A stretch of 64,000 nucleotides of DNA from Lagopus muta (GCF_023343835.1 NC_064439.1:28125933-28189932); one strand, 5' to 3'. Positions 48,701 to 60,580 are shown, numbered from the stretch's first letter. A program made the numbers and translations. Notes: generated from the sequence alone by a model not told the origin.

Positions 48701-49969
48701 GTGTCTTGTTGTGACTCTACACCTGTGTATAAGCAAATAAAGTATTTTTAGCATAGAAATATAACGGGGATTTTTTGGCAAGATAAGTATAGTAAGTTAG
48801 CCATTACTGTGAATATCCAGAAGAGTAAGTGATCATTTATTCATTTTATGCACAGCCATCCAGGAGTAAGATTAAATAGGTCATATGTTTTGGAAAAGGA
48901 CAACATGTGATAGAAGAAAGTATGCTGATAACTCAATGTGAATCCAAAAATTTTCCACCCAAATTTCTTTAAACTTAGTGGAGATTTTAGGTGCCAATAG
49001 GCAGCAGGAAAAATAAGAGAGGTTAACTTTAAACTTCATACATTTGGGCATACTTAGCTTTATACATGTAGGTATCCAGACTAAGTATCAGTCAGTTATT
49101 AATAATGAAAAGCATCTCAACAGAACAAATGAAAACAAACCTCAACCAATGGATGTCACACTGGAATGCAACAAAATACCTTCTAGAGGTTCCCTTGCTC
49201 TTCATACTTAAACATGGTGTGACAAGCAAATTCAGATTTGGCTACTTGATAAAACAATTTTAATATTAAGGTTGACTTTTTCGTTAATAACCACCTCACC
49301 TTCCAAAATCCAAAGATTCCAGTGCAACATAAGAACTACAGATCTGTGTACAAGTTTCTACATCTCCAGCACATTTCCTCTTCTTTTTTTGTTAACACCC
49401 TAGGGATATTTATAGGAGTTAAAATAAGTGATTAAAGACATTTCTTTTGCCAGTTTTCTACCTTTAAGATGTCAAGCCTTTCTTATTTGAGGTTTCTACT
49501 TTTTAAATCTAACTAGCTGAAATGGAAGCCACCCACACCATTTTTCTATGAAAATGAGATATTTGCAATATAATACTTGCACTGCAGCTCCATTCCTCCA
49601 TCATTCGCACTCCATCGATGTCATTTCAGCGGTCTGAACAAGCAAAGGCATGCACATAATTAATTCCATGAGGGACAGCTTATTCATATACTTGCAGCTC
49701 TTGCTCTTTGTCTAATCAGTTGCACGTCATTTACAGTGGCTATTTCTGCTAATTCGAGTGTTCTCTGTAAATTATGTTCTAAATAAAGCTCCAAGTTTTC
49801 AGACTTTATTTTGTAGTTCAATCAAACGTTTTCCATTGTCCTGCACGCACATCAGCACACACACGCACCCTGGAAAAAGCTTTTTCTATTCTTCAGCTTG
49901 TGCCGTGCATAAAATAGTTTTAAAAATAACAACGCGGCAACAATTGCTTGCACATGTGGATGTCATAAA
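45751..49969. other. Intergenic up to the LRRC72 promoter
   Basis: Apart from a CR1 tail at 46313-46390 I recognise nothing. It is AT-rich, with an A-run near 46760-46769. Cis-regulatory sequence for LRRC72 or SOSTDC1 may be present but is not visible without conservation data. Confidence 0.55.
46313..46390 (+). mobile_element. CR1 LINE 3' tail, sense, short
   Basis: GACTGGGGCATTGGATTATA, then CAAGATCCCTTCCAACAAAA and TTGATTCTATAAAATG follow the order of the CR1 3' terminus in sense, ending in an ATTCTAT-type repeat. It is only about 75 bp and diverged. Confidence 0.7.
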
Positions 49970-50000
49970 CATCGCTCCGGGCGCCCCTTCCCTCGCTCCG

Positions 50001-50013
50001 GTCGCCTAGGAAC
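50001..50013 (+). promoter_or_regulatory. LRRC72: RFX X-box-like motif GTCGCCTAGGAAC
   Basis: The 13-mer fits the X-box consensus RYYNYY-N1-RRNRAC on the plus strand, and its reverse complement fits too, as expected for a palindromic RFX dimer site. It ends 11 bp before the LRRC72 ATG, inside the CpG island. RFX factors drive genes for cilia and flagella. The motif is degenerate, so its promoter position matters more than the match alone. Confidence 0.55.
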
Positions 50014-50024
50014 GCGACTCTAAA

Positions 50025-50057
50025 ATGGCGGCGGCTGCCGACGCGGCCGGCAGGCAG
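50025..50057 (+). CDS. LRRC72: LRRC72 exon 1
   Basis: This is the start of a leucine-rich-repeat protein, LRRC72, whose biochemical role is not established. It encodes MAAAADAAGRQ and ends at a consensus donor (CAG|GTGAGC) in phase 0. The ATG sits in a strong Kozak context (AAAATGG). An in-frame TAG at 50007-50009 makes this the first possible start in the frame. The exon is 33 nt, so the identity rests on correct phase joining to exon 2 and on the CpG-island position. Human N-terminal sequence is not conserved enough to confirm it by eye. Confidence 0.78.
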
Positions 50058-50683
50058 GTGAGCGGAGCCGCGGCACTCCCGCCGACCAGCGGCGCCCGCA
50101 GCCGCAGCGGACGGCATCGCTGCTGCCGCCCCGGCACGGCCCCTCGGAGCCGCCCGCCGCCGTAGCCCTCCCGCCTCGCCTCTGCGGCGGGCGGCGTGCC
50201 GCGGTCGGGCTGGGGGCTCCGCTGGGACGGCGTGGCAGAGGGCCGAGGCTCGGCTGGGGGGAGGAGATGGGGAAAGCTCAGCTAGTGCTCCGGCACTTCG
50301 GGCACTGCCCTTTCCTTTAAGCATGGCTGTTGAGCTCCATTTTGGAGGTAGGAATGCTCCCGTCTGCATGCCTGGCAGCTGCTCCCCTTTGCTCTCCCCG
50401 GGTACAGCTGCCTTCCTCCAGGCAGTTTTCCTTTTCCATTGGCAGATTGTGTGGGCCGTTTGTCCAGGACTTTCCCTGCCTGATGGCTGCAGTCGGGCTG
50501 CAGCCATATCAAGTTGTGGACAAATGTCCGACCACCGGCTGTTCTGAGTCAGTGTACACCATACGCCCCGCTGGATCCCCTGGGAAAGTACCGCAGGTTT
50601 CATGCACTTGTGTTTGCACCCAAATCTATCTTAAGCTCCAGAACACGCTACACGGACTCATCATGCAGCTACTACAGGCTGCT

Positions 50684-50713
50684 CTAATCATACCATCAGT
50701 ATGGTATGATTAG
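50684..50713. repeat. Perfect hairpin, 13-bp stem, 4-nt loop
   Basis: CTAATCATACCAT (50684-50696) and ATGGTATGATTAG (50701-50713) are exact reverse complements around CAGT. Outer segments GCAGCT (50665-50670) and AGCTGC (50722-50727) can extend the pairing imperfectly. It lies about 40 bp left of a CR1 insertion in LRRC72 intron 1. Confidence 0.93.
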
Positions 50714-50750
50714 TACTTGGAAGCTGCTTTGTATTTGCAAAAATATTTTA

Positions 50751-51126
50751 TAGAGTCATAGAATCACAGAGTGGCTTGTGTTGGAAAGGACCTCAAAGCT
50801 CCAACCTTCTGCCATGGGCAAGGTTGCCACTTACTAGATACGCTGCCCAGGGCCCCATCCAACCCGGCCTTGAACTCCTCCAGGGATGGGGCATCCACAA
50901 CCTCACTGAGCAGTCTCTGCCAAGGCCTTCTCACTCTCTGAATAAAGAATTACCTCTAACCTAAACCTCCCCTCTTTTACTTTAAAGCCATTCCCCCTTG
51001 TCCTATCACTATTAGACCATGTAAAAAGCCACTCCCCTTCCTGATTGTAAGTTCCCCTCAAGTACTGGAAGGCTGCAAGGAGATCTCCCAGGGACCTTCT
51101 CTTATCCAAACTAAACAAGCTCAACA
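50751..51126 (-). mobile_element. CR1 LINE 3' fragment, antisense, in LRRC72 intron 1
   Basis: The plus strand reads TAGAGTCATAGAATCACAGA, then GTGTTGGAAAGGACCTCAAA, GGGATGGGGCATCCACAACC and CATTCCCCCTTGTCCTATCA, the inverted CR1 3' landmarks in order. The sense orientation is minus, antisense to LRRC72. It is 5'-truncated with several small deletions; short frames within it are remnants. Confidence 0.94.
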
Positions 51127-51758
51127 ATTTGTAATTTTGTGTTGTAAGCAAAAATCTTACTGATGCTGGGTGTAGTACGTCATTTACTAACCCCATGTTG
51201 TTCTGTGGAGACAACATTTATTAACTGCTGTCCCTGAGATCTTAGTACTCATGTTAAAAGAATTGCCTTTACAAATTATGGCATATCACTAACATGCTCT
51301 GAACATTTCATTTACTTCTATGTTTTTCAAAGTTAAGTATACAGTTTTCTGAATACATACTTTTAAAAAATCGTATGCATAAAATAAATCTGCAAATGTA
51401 TTGCAAGTTAAGCTGTTCTCCTGGTGGTCAGCTGTACAGTTTGCCTGACACGAGCTGAGGAGCCCCTTCTTTGAACAGCCGTCTCACATCTATGAACTAT
51501 GATTCTCAACAGGAAAAAAAAACTAAAAAAAAATCTAGAGTGAGCGTAACATAATTGTTGGTGTCTTTTTTTATCAATTTAAAGTAGAAACTATTAGTTT
51601 AATATTTCTTTGTTTTATATTTTGCTATAGTTTGTGAGGGGCCATGATTCATAGGTTAACTTTGGCATGTGTATTAATTTAGAGCCTGAATATGTATGTG
51701 TGACAATGTAATGACTTATGCAGGATCTTGTACTTAAAAATGTACTGTGTACTGTCAG

Positions 51759-51832
51759 GCAGTAGAGAAACAGCTGAAGATCTGTGGCTTTAAGAGGAAC
51801 ATGGATGTCTTGGTGTTGTATCTGGCTGGACA
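51759..51832 (+). CDS. LRRC72: LRRC72 exon 2
   Basis: Encodes residues 12-35 (AVEKQLKICGFKRNMDVLVL, then YLAG) plus two bases of codon 36. This is the conserved segment that precedes the LRR array in LRRC72. The acceptor ends CTGTCAG|G and the donor reads CA|GTAAGT. The frame continues from exon 1 (phase 0) and leaves phase 2, matching exon 3. Confidence 0.9.
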
Positions 51833-53841
51833 GTAAGTAGAATGTTTCTCTGACTTTTACTAGAAGTGGAACACACAGTACATGGTAACCATAGTGCTTT
51901 CTGTAACTGTCCCTGAACATCATTTATATGTGAAATACCAGCTTTACACCTAGTCTGTGCATGCTGTGCAAAAAGAAATGGCAAATAAACACAGGGACAC
52001 AGGGAGCAGAGCTGCATGAGCTGTGAAGTAGTTAAATGCCTCAGCCCTAGGCACGCGGTCCTTCTCTAGCAACCCAGCATTGCTTGAGGGTCTGTAAGTT
52101 CACAGAGTTTTGCATGAACTTCTACCACAGGGAACAGAGACATGAAGCTTAATGGGCTGATCTCTACCTGTTCTAACTGGCTTGTAAGTCTGGGTGGAAA
52201 GAGTATCAAAACAGCAAATGAAGAAACACAGGACCTGCCCAGTCTGAGAACTGCCAATTTTCTGACCTCCCTGAAGAAATCTGTTGTTGCAATAGCAGAA
52301 CTAAATGGTAGCACCTTTGATATTACTTGCATCTTGGCTGTTAAGAACTGAAGGGAGGGCAGGGCAACATGAAGTGAGTACAAGAGCTGTTTGAGGTAGG
52401 CAGCACTGATCAGAGAACTGATCTCTGGGAGCTTTGTGAAGCAGCTGAAGAGATGGGGCAGATGAGAAGAAACCATGTGAAGGAAAGGAAGGCAAAGTTT
52501 TCATGAACCTGTGGGTGATCTGGGTTGATAGAGCTGTAGGATGAACATGCTGAGAGGCTACCAGAAAGATGGATACATGACAGGACATACTTCCAAGTTT
52601 TTGAAAAGCATACTTTGAATTTCTGGCCAGGGCACAATTCCAAGTGTTGCATACCTGTCTGCAGCCTCACAGCTCTGTCTAGTTCGTGCTGTTGATATCG
52701 TGTAAAGAGCTAACATAGAGCTAACAATGATGTTAAATGTAATAATTCAGCCATGAGGCCTTCAAGGTCTCTAAATCCTATGAATGCAAAAAACAAACAA
52801 ACAACAACAACAAAACAGGTGTTAGGGAATTTGAGAATTATTTCGTTTGCTTTTCGTGGAAGGTGGCCTTGAAAGTCTCAGTGTATCCCCTTAGCACATC
52901 TCCTGATTAACACCAGGAAGGAATTCAAAACTCAACAGTGGAAAGAAAGTATGAAACATCTGGTTACTGTTAAATTATTATAACATTTATTTTAGAAAGA
53001 AGAAAGCATAGAAAATCTTAGTAAGGAAGATATATACATACTGAGATGGTGTGTAGAGTCTTAATAAGTGTATTTTCTGATGTTAAATACTTAAAAGTAT
53101 ATTCTTGCTGGCTTTGAAATACTCCTTGCTATGGAATAAAGAAGGAATAAAAGAATAAAAAGAAATAATCAGGAGACAGATATAGAGGTGATCTGTCTTC
53201 CCATGAAACCATTTTGAGAAAGATGATGCAAGCTTGTTTCTTTGATGATTGAAGAGAACGAATTTCCTTTTATTCTATCCCAAATTACCTTGAACCTCAG
53301 CCAATCCCAATATCAGAATATGCTTTCTCAAGTGTTAATTTGACATAATTTTCTACTGGCTGAAGTAGGAAGAAAGTAAAAAAAAAAATAATTAAAGTCA
53401 ATCAAATTTGAAGGAATCAAATTTTACTTTTAAACCACCACTGTTAAAGGCATGTCACAAAGTTTACATTTGGTCACTGAAAGCTGTCATCCTAGGAAAA
53501 CTCATTAACTTAGCAGTAGGTAGGATAAGAGGGCTGGAGGCCAGAAAGTATCAGTTTGTAAGAGACATGCAAAGGCTGGAAGGCATACAGAAAGGGACAT
53601 GCTCCTCTAAAATGTTAGAGAAATTAAGCTCTACCTGGGGCAAATTAAATGCCTTAATACTGCAAAGAAAAAAAAACACAACAGATTAGGACTTGGAGAT
53701 AGACAGCCTCATCTTGGCTGTTACAATGGAGTAAAGCCAATTAAAATGTAAACCTGTGTAGAATGGCAGTGACAAAATATTGGGAAATTTTGGCTTTGCT
53801 ATGTGAAACATAATTTGGCAATATACAGGTAAAAGTCTACT

Positions 53842-53873
<32 letters not shown>

Positions 53874-55115
53874 GGAAGAGCTCTGCATTTCCTGTCAGCT
53901 CTCATGCACTTATCTTTATTACCTGCAGAAATGTATTTGCTTGTGACAACAAAATAAACACATATATACAAAATATTCTTGCAGACTTAGTTTTCAGAGG
54001 TGATTTGAGGAGACCAAATAGCCAGTTATACAGAGCAGCTGCTTGGGATAAGCTCGTGCTCAGAAAAATGCATGAATTAAAATACATCACATCAACTTTG
54101 TGGTGTTTGCTCCTGGTAATTTTTTTTTTTCCAAATGCAAGATAGAAAAGGTGCCCACTCCTTCCTGGAAGGGTTCCTGGAGAAAAAACACAAAACACCT
54201 GGGAAGAGGGACATGGCTTCACAGCTGGAACACAAGCAGAGCGGATTAGGCTGATGGTGCGAGATTAATTCCTACCAATCTGGTTCATTCTTTCTGGACC
54301 ACTGGCCCTGGTCATGCAGAATGTTCAAAACTGACATGAAAATTTTATTATATCAATTAAAATTGTAAAGATCGTCTACAATTATTTGAGAGGAAATCAA
54401 GAACATTTATTTAAAGCAGTGAAAAACAGCAACAATTAGTGAAAATTATTCAACAGCTCACCCATATTCTCTGGTTAGTAGGTAATTTGTTATTTAGAGC
54501 ACACCAGCAAGCTCAGCTTCAAAGTGCAAGGTACACAATTAAACTAAAATCCCTATAAGCACATGGGAGAGAGATCCAACCTCAGTCAAGGTATTCATTT
54601 AAAACAAGACTGCTAATGAATGTGAATACTAAGTTTATACGAGAAAAATGTTGAAGAAGGGCAGAAGATTTCACAAAATGCATTAATAAAAAAGATAAGG
54701 AATTGACAGCAATGTGCTTGTTGTCTACCTTCTCTTAGCACCATGGCCAAGGAATCCATATTGTCCTTTCACAACATTTTTCCTTTATGTTTGTATCCCC
54801 CAGAATGCAAAAATCCTCCTTCTGTGTTCTCAGTAGAGTTTCCACCATCTGCAAAGTAGATGAAATATTGTATTCACTAAAAATATATATGCTTTTATGG
54901 AAGAAGAAATTAATGTATAACTGTTTGTTCCCATTTCTTTACCATTTGCTGCTTTGTTATGCTTTCACTTTTATCATGCATATGTTATCTCTCCCTTTTG
55001 TACTTTTTTTGGTTTTCTACAGAATTGTTGCTTTTTAGTGCTTACATAATATTAGCTACCAGAAATCACACTGCTTACCAAGTGATTAAGCACCACTTTG
55101 TTTTTTTTCCACTAG
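51833..55115 (+). other. LRRC72: LRRC72 intron 2
   Basis: Phase 2, about 3.3 kb. It contains an A28 run at 53842-53869 and a (CAAA/CAA)n tract near 52790-52817. I recognise no transposon. The long minus-strand frames in 52066-52670 are shadows without motifs. Confidence 0.8.
53842..53869. repeat. Poly(A) run, 28 nt
   Basis: An uninterrupted run of 28 A. The sequence to its left shows no recognisable processed pseudogene, so it is listed as a simple repeat. Confidence 0.95.
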
Positions 55116-55185
55116 AGGACTAAGGAGTATTCCAAGTCTGTCACTGTTTCATAGGTTGAGGTATTTGTGGATTAACAACAATAAG
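55116..55185 (+). CDS. LRRC72: LRRC72 exon 3 (first leucine-rich repeat)
   Basis: Completes Gln36 and encodes residues 37-59, GLRSIPSLSLFHRLRYLWIN then NNK. The LxxLxLxxN core of an LRR is visible as LRYLWINNN at 50-58. A pyrimidine-rich acceptor (TTTTTTTTCCACTAG|A) and a GTAATG donor bound it exactly at phases 2 and 0. Confidence 0.93.
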
Positions 55186-56482
55186 GTAATGTAATAAAGC
55201 TGTAGTGTCACCTACATATGTTTGAATTAAGGGACATTCCCAGGAGAGTGTTCAGTATGGCAATGTCCACATTAAGTTCTGCAGTATGGTCCTAAAACAG
55301 TTCCACAAGCCATATGCTGCACATGCTCCACCTGTGCAAGTCTAGATGATCATAATTACTATGTCCTGTATGAGTTCTAACATGATGCTCTGTAAAAATA
55401 GCCGAACACTACAGTTTTCAACCAAGTCTCAGCATGTTGTATTTTAGAAAAAATCAGCTACTTAGCAGTAGGAGGATTGTGTGATTTAGAAATCTGCAGA
55501 TATTTAGCCAACAATTACCAAGTGTCTGACTGAATCCAAACCTTACTAAAAAGGGGAAATTTATAAAAGGTACTATTTTCTAACCTGCTTTTAAATTCCT
55601 TACTATACAGTAATTTACATGACTTTCACAAAGGACATGAATTCTTAAAACACCAGAAGTGCTTGCTCAGGTCAATAAGTAGCTCTGTGAGGAGAGAAAA
55701 AAATAAATTTACATTCCATGTAATTGAGGAGTATATGCGTATCTGCTGCCCCAGGCTAACATCAATTATATAGCATCTTATGTCAGCTTTGTTGAAAGAC
55801 CTGTGGTTATCCAACTGTTCTCAAAGAAAAGCAAAACCATGGATATGCAAAGAGGTTGAACTAAAATCACAGTATAAGGCTTTCCGTTTTACTTCTAAAA
55901 GGCACTAAAGAGTAAGGAGAAATGGCCTGGTGACTATGAATATGACAAAGATGGAGAAATGCCATGCTGTATTACAGGTGTGTGTGTACCCACACTACAA
56001 AAAGTACAGTAATTGCTGCAAAGAATGTGACTGTTTTCAGATTGCTATTTTCACTCAACCATGTTTTTCTGAACCTTAAAGTAACTTTTAATTTCCAACA
56101 GGAAAACTTACTTTGTCTCTTCCTTTCAACTTTCAGAAGATACATAGAGCAAAACACGTTTGTCTTAAAGTCAGTGGTATAATTCAAGATCTAAAATCAT
56201 TCCTACACCAGCAAATTACATTACAGAAATCAAAATAGTGTTGGAAATCAAATTCTATTTGTTGTCTTTGTGTTTAAACTGTAAGGATAAGCAGCTGTGC
56301 AGCATTAATGCTCTCAGCTGTTTCAAGGGCCAGATAGGCATCCCCTTCCAGATATTAACCTTGTATTCATATCAAGACTGCAAGATTAAAGACTTCCTAT
56401 AGTAAGACGGTTTTTAAAAGGCTATGTTCTCTAACGTTAAATTTAGACTGTTACATAATAGTTTTTCTAACTCTAATTTCAG
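55186..56482 (+). other. LRRC72: LRRC72 intron 3
   Basis: Phase 0, 1,297 bp, bounded by GTAATG and TTTCAG. No repeat family or other feature was recognised inside. Confidence 0.85.
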
Positions 56483-56564
56483 ATTCAAGATTTAAGTTTC
56501 TTAAGAAAAAACTACTGTTTGACTGAGCTCTACCTCAACAACAATGAACTCACAGATATATCAG
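56483..56564 (+). CDS. LRRC72: LRRC72 exon 4 (second leucine-rich repeat)
   Basis: Encodes residues 60-86 plus one base of Gly87. The LRR core is LTELYLNNNELTDI at 72-85, nearly a textbook repeat. From memory the human protein has NYCLTELYLNNN at the same place. The acceptor is CTAATTTCAG|A and the donor G|GTATCA, phase 1. Confidence 0.95.
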
Positions 56565-58292
56565 GTATCAATCTTCCCTTTTCAGATTGCTGAGCTGTAC
56601 TTTCTTTTTTGTGTATTGGCATTCAAATTTATAACAGTGAATGACAGCCAGTAAGTTAATGGTTGAAAGCTCACATATATGCATAAATGTTAATTATTTT
56701 CTTAGGGATTTGATTTGTTCCAGTATACTTGAGTGGCAATAGACTACAAGTTCACATCAGGTGCTGTTTTGAGGGCAGTGAAATATCATACACTTTAATA
56801 TCAGGCAATTGTAAAATATTTTGGACCCAGCATGACCATATCTTATATTCTAAATGAATATTTGAAGTTGTTTTTCTATTGGATGATTTGCAGTTCTGTT
56901 GTTGACCAGGCATTGAAGAAGCAGATAGAAGAATCTCCTGGGAGCCATTCATATTTAGATGATGAAAAACTGTAGTGCTGATAGACTTAGTATGAAAATG
57001 AAAGAGAATTAATTAATAAGTTGTCTCATTTCCTGTAGTTTCATCATTATGTAGTAACGCTTATAATCAGAAGTGTTTTGCAGAAAAACATTTTTATCTC
57101 AAAGTTCCATTTGTTACTTACAAATCTGTATATATTTCACATGTTCTTGTAGATTTAAGTAGCTGTGCCAGACCACCACTGAATTTCTGAATGAAGAGGC
57201 CAAAGCATATCAACACATTTGTGGATTTTAGATTTTTGAAATATTAATATTTGACTTTTATTAGTTCCTATAAAATATTAAAATGAGAAATTGTGTTGAT
57301 TAGTTTCTGTGAGATCTTGTGGAAAAATGAATGTTTGAAAGAAAAATATTTAGGCAGAAGAGACATTACAGTAGATACCAACATAGGGGTTTAACAAAGT
57401 GTGGGGGTCATTAGCAGAAAAATGTGGATGAGAAAACCTGTGTAGAAATTGGAAAACGAGCTATTGAAACCAACTGTGGTATGACAGTGTGAACATGTAG
57501 TCTGGGTCAGCCACAGCCGTGCTTGGAATAACTTCTTCATACATTAATAATAGCTTGAAATGGAACTACTTTCTATAGGTATAATCTATGAATTGCTTGA
57601 GAGGCAAAGGCAATGTTAGGTCAGGATAAAAGGAAGTGGAATTAAAGATTACTGGGATATAGGATTCCATGGGAACTGTTGAGTCGTGGTCTGAGCCACT
57701 GATTGATCACCTGAGGGGAGCACAGAGCCAGCCACAGGTGAAGGCAATTCAGCTGTGTGACCGGAAGGGGTGGAGCCTGGCTGCACCTCTCCTGGACCCC
57801 GTTTAAGGGCTGACTGCCACTGGGAAAAGATTCTCTTTCTGGAGGTTGTTCCTTTTGGAGTTTTCTACTGTGAGCCTAGGACACAGGTGAACATTTCATT
57901 TTTGATCACTTTTTTTTTCCACCACAATAATCTTTCTAACTATAAACCTTATGAAATACCGCCCTAACCACGCCACTCTTCTAACTGTACTTTTGTTTAT
58001 TGTACAATGAGGAAGGAAGGGATGAAGAAGGAAGCTGGTACAGATGTTTTGGGATAAGAATGATCAAGAGAAATGAAAAGAACTAGGGGCAAAATAAAAG
58101 CAGTATGACCAGGAATGCAACAGAGATATTAAAATCTCTGATAGAATTTTTTTTACTATTCTCATGCAGGGTCCTATAAAAATGTAGACCTGGCTCTATA
58201 ACAAGAATGTAAAATTCAGTGTGCAATGTGACAAAATAATTATCTAGATAAATGTAATGATGTATAATGAGAATAATTATTTTTCATTTCAG
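56565..58292 (+). other. LRRC72: LRRC72 intron 4
   Basis: Phase 1, about 1.7 kb. It holds a candidate dispersed repeat at about 57668-57960, more GC-rich than its surroundings. Nothing else was recognised. Confidence 0.8.
57668..57960. repeat. Candidate dispersed repeat (LTR-like), unassigned
   Basis: A GC-rich block stands out from the AT-rich intron: CACAGAGCCAGCCACAGGTG, GGGGTGGAGCCTGGCTGCAC and CTGACTGCCACTGGGAAAAG. I associate this wording with a multi-copy chicken element but cannot name the family. The AT-rich tail after 57890 and the lack of coding sequence are compatible with an LTR or a non-autonomous element. Exact ends are not visible. Confidence 0.35.
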
Positions 58293-58406
58293 GTGCTCTG
58301 AAAAACTTGCATTCATTACAGATTCTGTTGCTTCACAACAACCAGTTAAAACAACTTGGTGAAACAGTGAAGGAATTAAAAGGAATGATAAGCTTGCGGA
58401 CCCTAA
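58293..58406 (+). CDS. LRRC72: LRRC72 exon 5 (third leucine-rich repeat)
   Basis: Completes Gly87 and encodes residues 88-124 plus one base of Asn125. The repeat core LQILLLHNNQLKQL (95-108) is followed by GETVKELKGMISLRTL, which opens the fourth repeat. The VKELKGM segment is the best cross-species landmark of LRRC72 that I recall. The acceptor is CATTTCAG|G; the donor A|GTAATA is non-optimal but the phase fits exon 6 exactly. Confidence 0.95.
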
Positions 58407-60580
58407 GTAATACCTTATTTTTGTTTTGCAGAACAGTGAGCAGTAGCTTTTAAGAATATCTTACCAGGATATGTTTCTTGTCTGCTTGTGCATCACTTGC
58501 CAATAGCTTCTGAAGCTAATTATCAATTTCAACCAAATTTGACAGAAGCGACCTGTAACACACGAAAATTTCATAGAGACTACTGCTACCAAGCTTTTGG
58601 CTGCTAGCTAGCCAGCCTTTGGCTTAAGTAGCTTGGAGGCAGTCAAAGCTGTGTGCTGCTCCCTGTTTGTATGGGGAAAATGGGGGAGTGCTGATATTAT
58701 CATAGAGGTGACGGGAGATGAGAAACTGGTGTCACTGTTCTTGAGAGTGCAAGGAAGGTGATAGGTTATGGAACAGAAATTCCTGTCTTGTTAATCATAT
58801 TCTTTGTAGAACTTAGAATCTGCTCAGAAAGATGCAGAAAATACAGGCTTTTAGAGTCTGAGAATAAACATACTCTGATATAATAGTATCTAAGTGGCAT
58901 GATTTTGATATACTAGATGGAAATGAAGTTTTAAATTACATTATACAAGATGGTGCTGGCACCACTAAGCTAGCAGCCTACAGGAAAGTAGAATTCAATG
59001 CTATTAAGCTATTGAAAGCATGGGAAGTCTTTGTGCATGGTTCCTGAGAGAATATTGTCATAGATCATGCCAATCTCTCAGTACTTTGAGAACACAGGAA
59101 ACAAGTTTATTGTCCTGCTGTCGCAATCACTGAAGGTGAATATCATCAAACCATACCTCCTTACACATTCAAAAATTGACTGCCTGGGTCACAGGAAAGG
59201 AAAAAATGGCTTGCAGAGTACAATTTTAATTGAAATTGATGTTGGTCTGAAATTCACGAACAAACCAAGTCTTTAGGAAGACAACGTGCTGGCAAAATTA
59301 TTCTTTTTCTTTTTTCATTATGTGCAAGAATGAAAAAGAGCTCACGTAAGAATGCAGTTGTTTGAAGTGATTAGGCAAAGTCTGGACAGATTCAGACATT
59401 GTATGTATGAATGGTGCTGTCACTTGAATTGAATGTTATAGCTCTACTAATTAATATGGAGCTTCAAAAAGCACAGGGAGTCTGTGCTCATTGCAGTTAA
59501 CTGTGGGAAGTAGAGAGGAATAGCAGATAGTTAAAGTGCTGCTGAGTCATTATGAGTGACGTTCACAAAGACTCTGTGAAAACTGAATGAATATTGGACT
59601 GGCCACCATTATAGAAAAGCAATTATTTAGAGTAACTTTTTTAAAAAAGGCTCTTCAGTTCAAAGATATGAGAGTAAATCGGTAGAAGAAATGTGATATT
59701 CTACTCTACGGTATTCATTCCCTTCTAACCTTTACAATCATTAAAAACAACCCCAAACTTCAATGCTTTATTTTAAAGAAATTTAATAGAAATGAGTTCC
59801 CAAATTACCAGGAGTCTATTAGTTTAATAAAATGCCTCATCATATTTGAAATAAAGGTCAGCAAGAAATGAACAAAATGTGTTTTAAAAGTGATTTATAT
59901 CAAACTGTATTACGATAGCATCTGCTTGCAGTATTCAGGACTGGGAAGTGAGCGCAGCATTTCAGCTGTGTAACTTCAAAAAGGCCTGTGCCGTGATCCA
60001 TCTTTATAAAATAAAAAGTGTTTTGGAAATGGGAAGCTTCTCACTGTTGTGAGGCAGTTTTTGTTTTTTTTAATTTATTTGTTTTATCACTGGAAAATTT
60101 GATTTTCAAAATATCTTGCAAAGCATCAATAGAATTTCTGGAGATATATATAATAATGTTTTATTATTGTGTAGCTCCTGTGAGCTGTTACAATGAGGCA
60201 GTCTGGTACACTATTATCGTTCACTTTGGGAGCAATATTCAGCTACCAGAATGTTGCATTTCTTTTTTCTTAAAGCTCTCCTGTGATTTTCGGCCACTGC
60301 ACTGCTAAGGATTTGAAGCATAACGCCATTTTTCATCATGCATTTACTGAAAACAGTCAGTTTCTAAAGATTTACTGGATGGGTTGCTCACAACTGCAGA
60401 CTTTTGGGAGATACATAGGGTTTCTTTATAGGCTCACCTTGTTCTACATCTCTTGGAATCTAAGATTTCTGTGTACTCTGCACATTACCTCAACTGATTT
60501 ATTGTCCACATCTGATAACATCTTCCTGCTCAAAAAAGTTATTTTGTCTTTCACTATGCTTCTGTCACAATAGTTCCTTT

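Larger units (their letters stand above)
49970..50270. promoter_or_regulatory. LRRC72: CpG island at the LRRC72 promoter and exon 1
   Basis: A compact GC- and CpG-rich block, with strings such as GCCGCCCGCCGCCGTAG near 50155, lies in otherwise AT-rich DNA. It contains the LRRC72 start codon and the X-box-like motif. No TATA box is evident. The long minus-strand open frame through here (49920-50603) is a by-product of GC richness. Confidence 0.85.
50058..51758 (+). other. LRRC72: LRRC72 intron 1
   Basis: Phase 0, about 1.7 kb. Its first 200 bp are CpG-island sequence. It carries a 13-bp perfect hairpin at 50684-50713 and a CR1 fragment at 50751-51126. The plus-strand frames of 74 and 127 codons in 50320-50713 have no recognised homology. 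Confidence 0.75.

Noticed and set aside
49920-50603. 227-codon minus-strand open frame over the LRRC72 promoter
   Set aside because: It is antisense to exon 1 and lies in a CpG island where GC richness removes stop codons. It has no domain and is strongly compositionally biased (A, G, P, R).
53842-53869. Possible processed pseudogene ending in A28
   Set aside because: No spliced coding sequence or target-site duplication is visible to the left, and processed pseudogenes are rare in birds.
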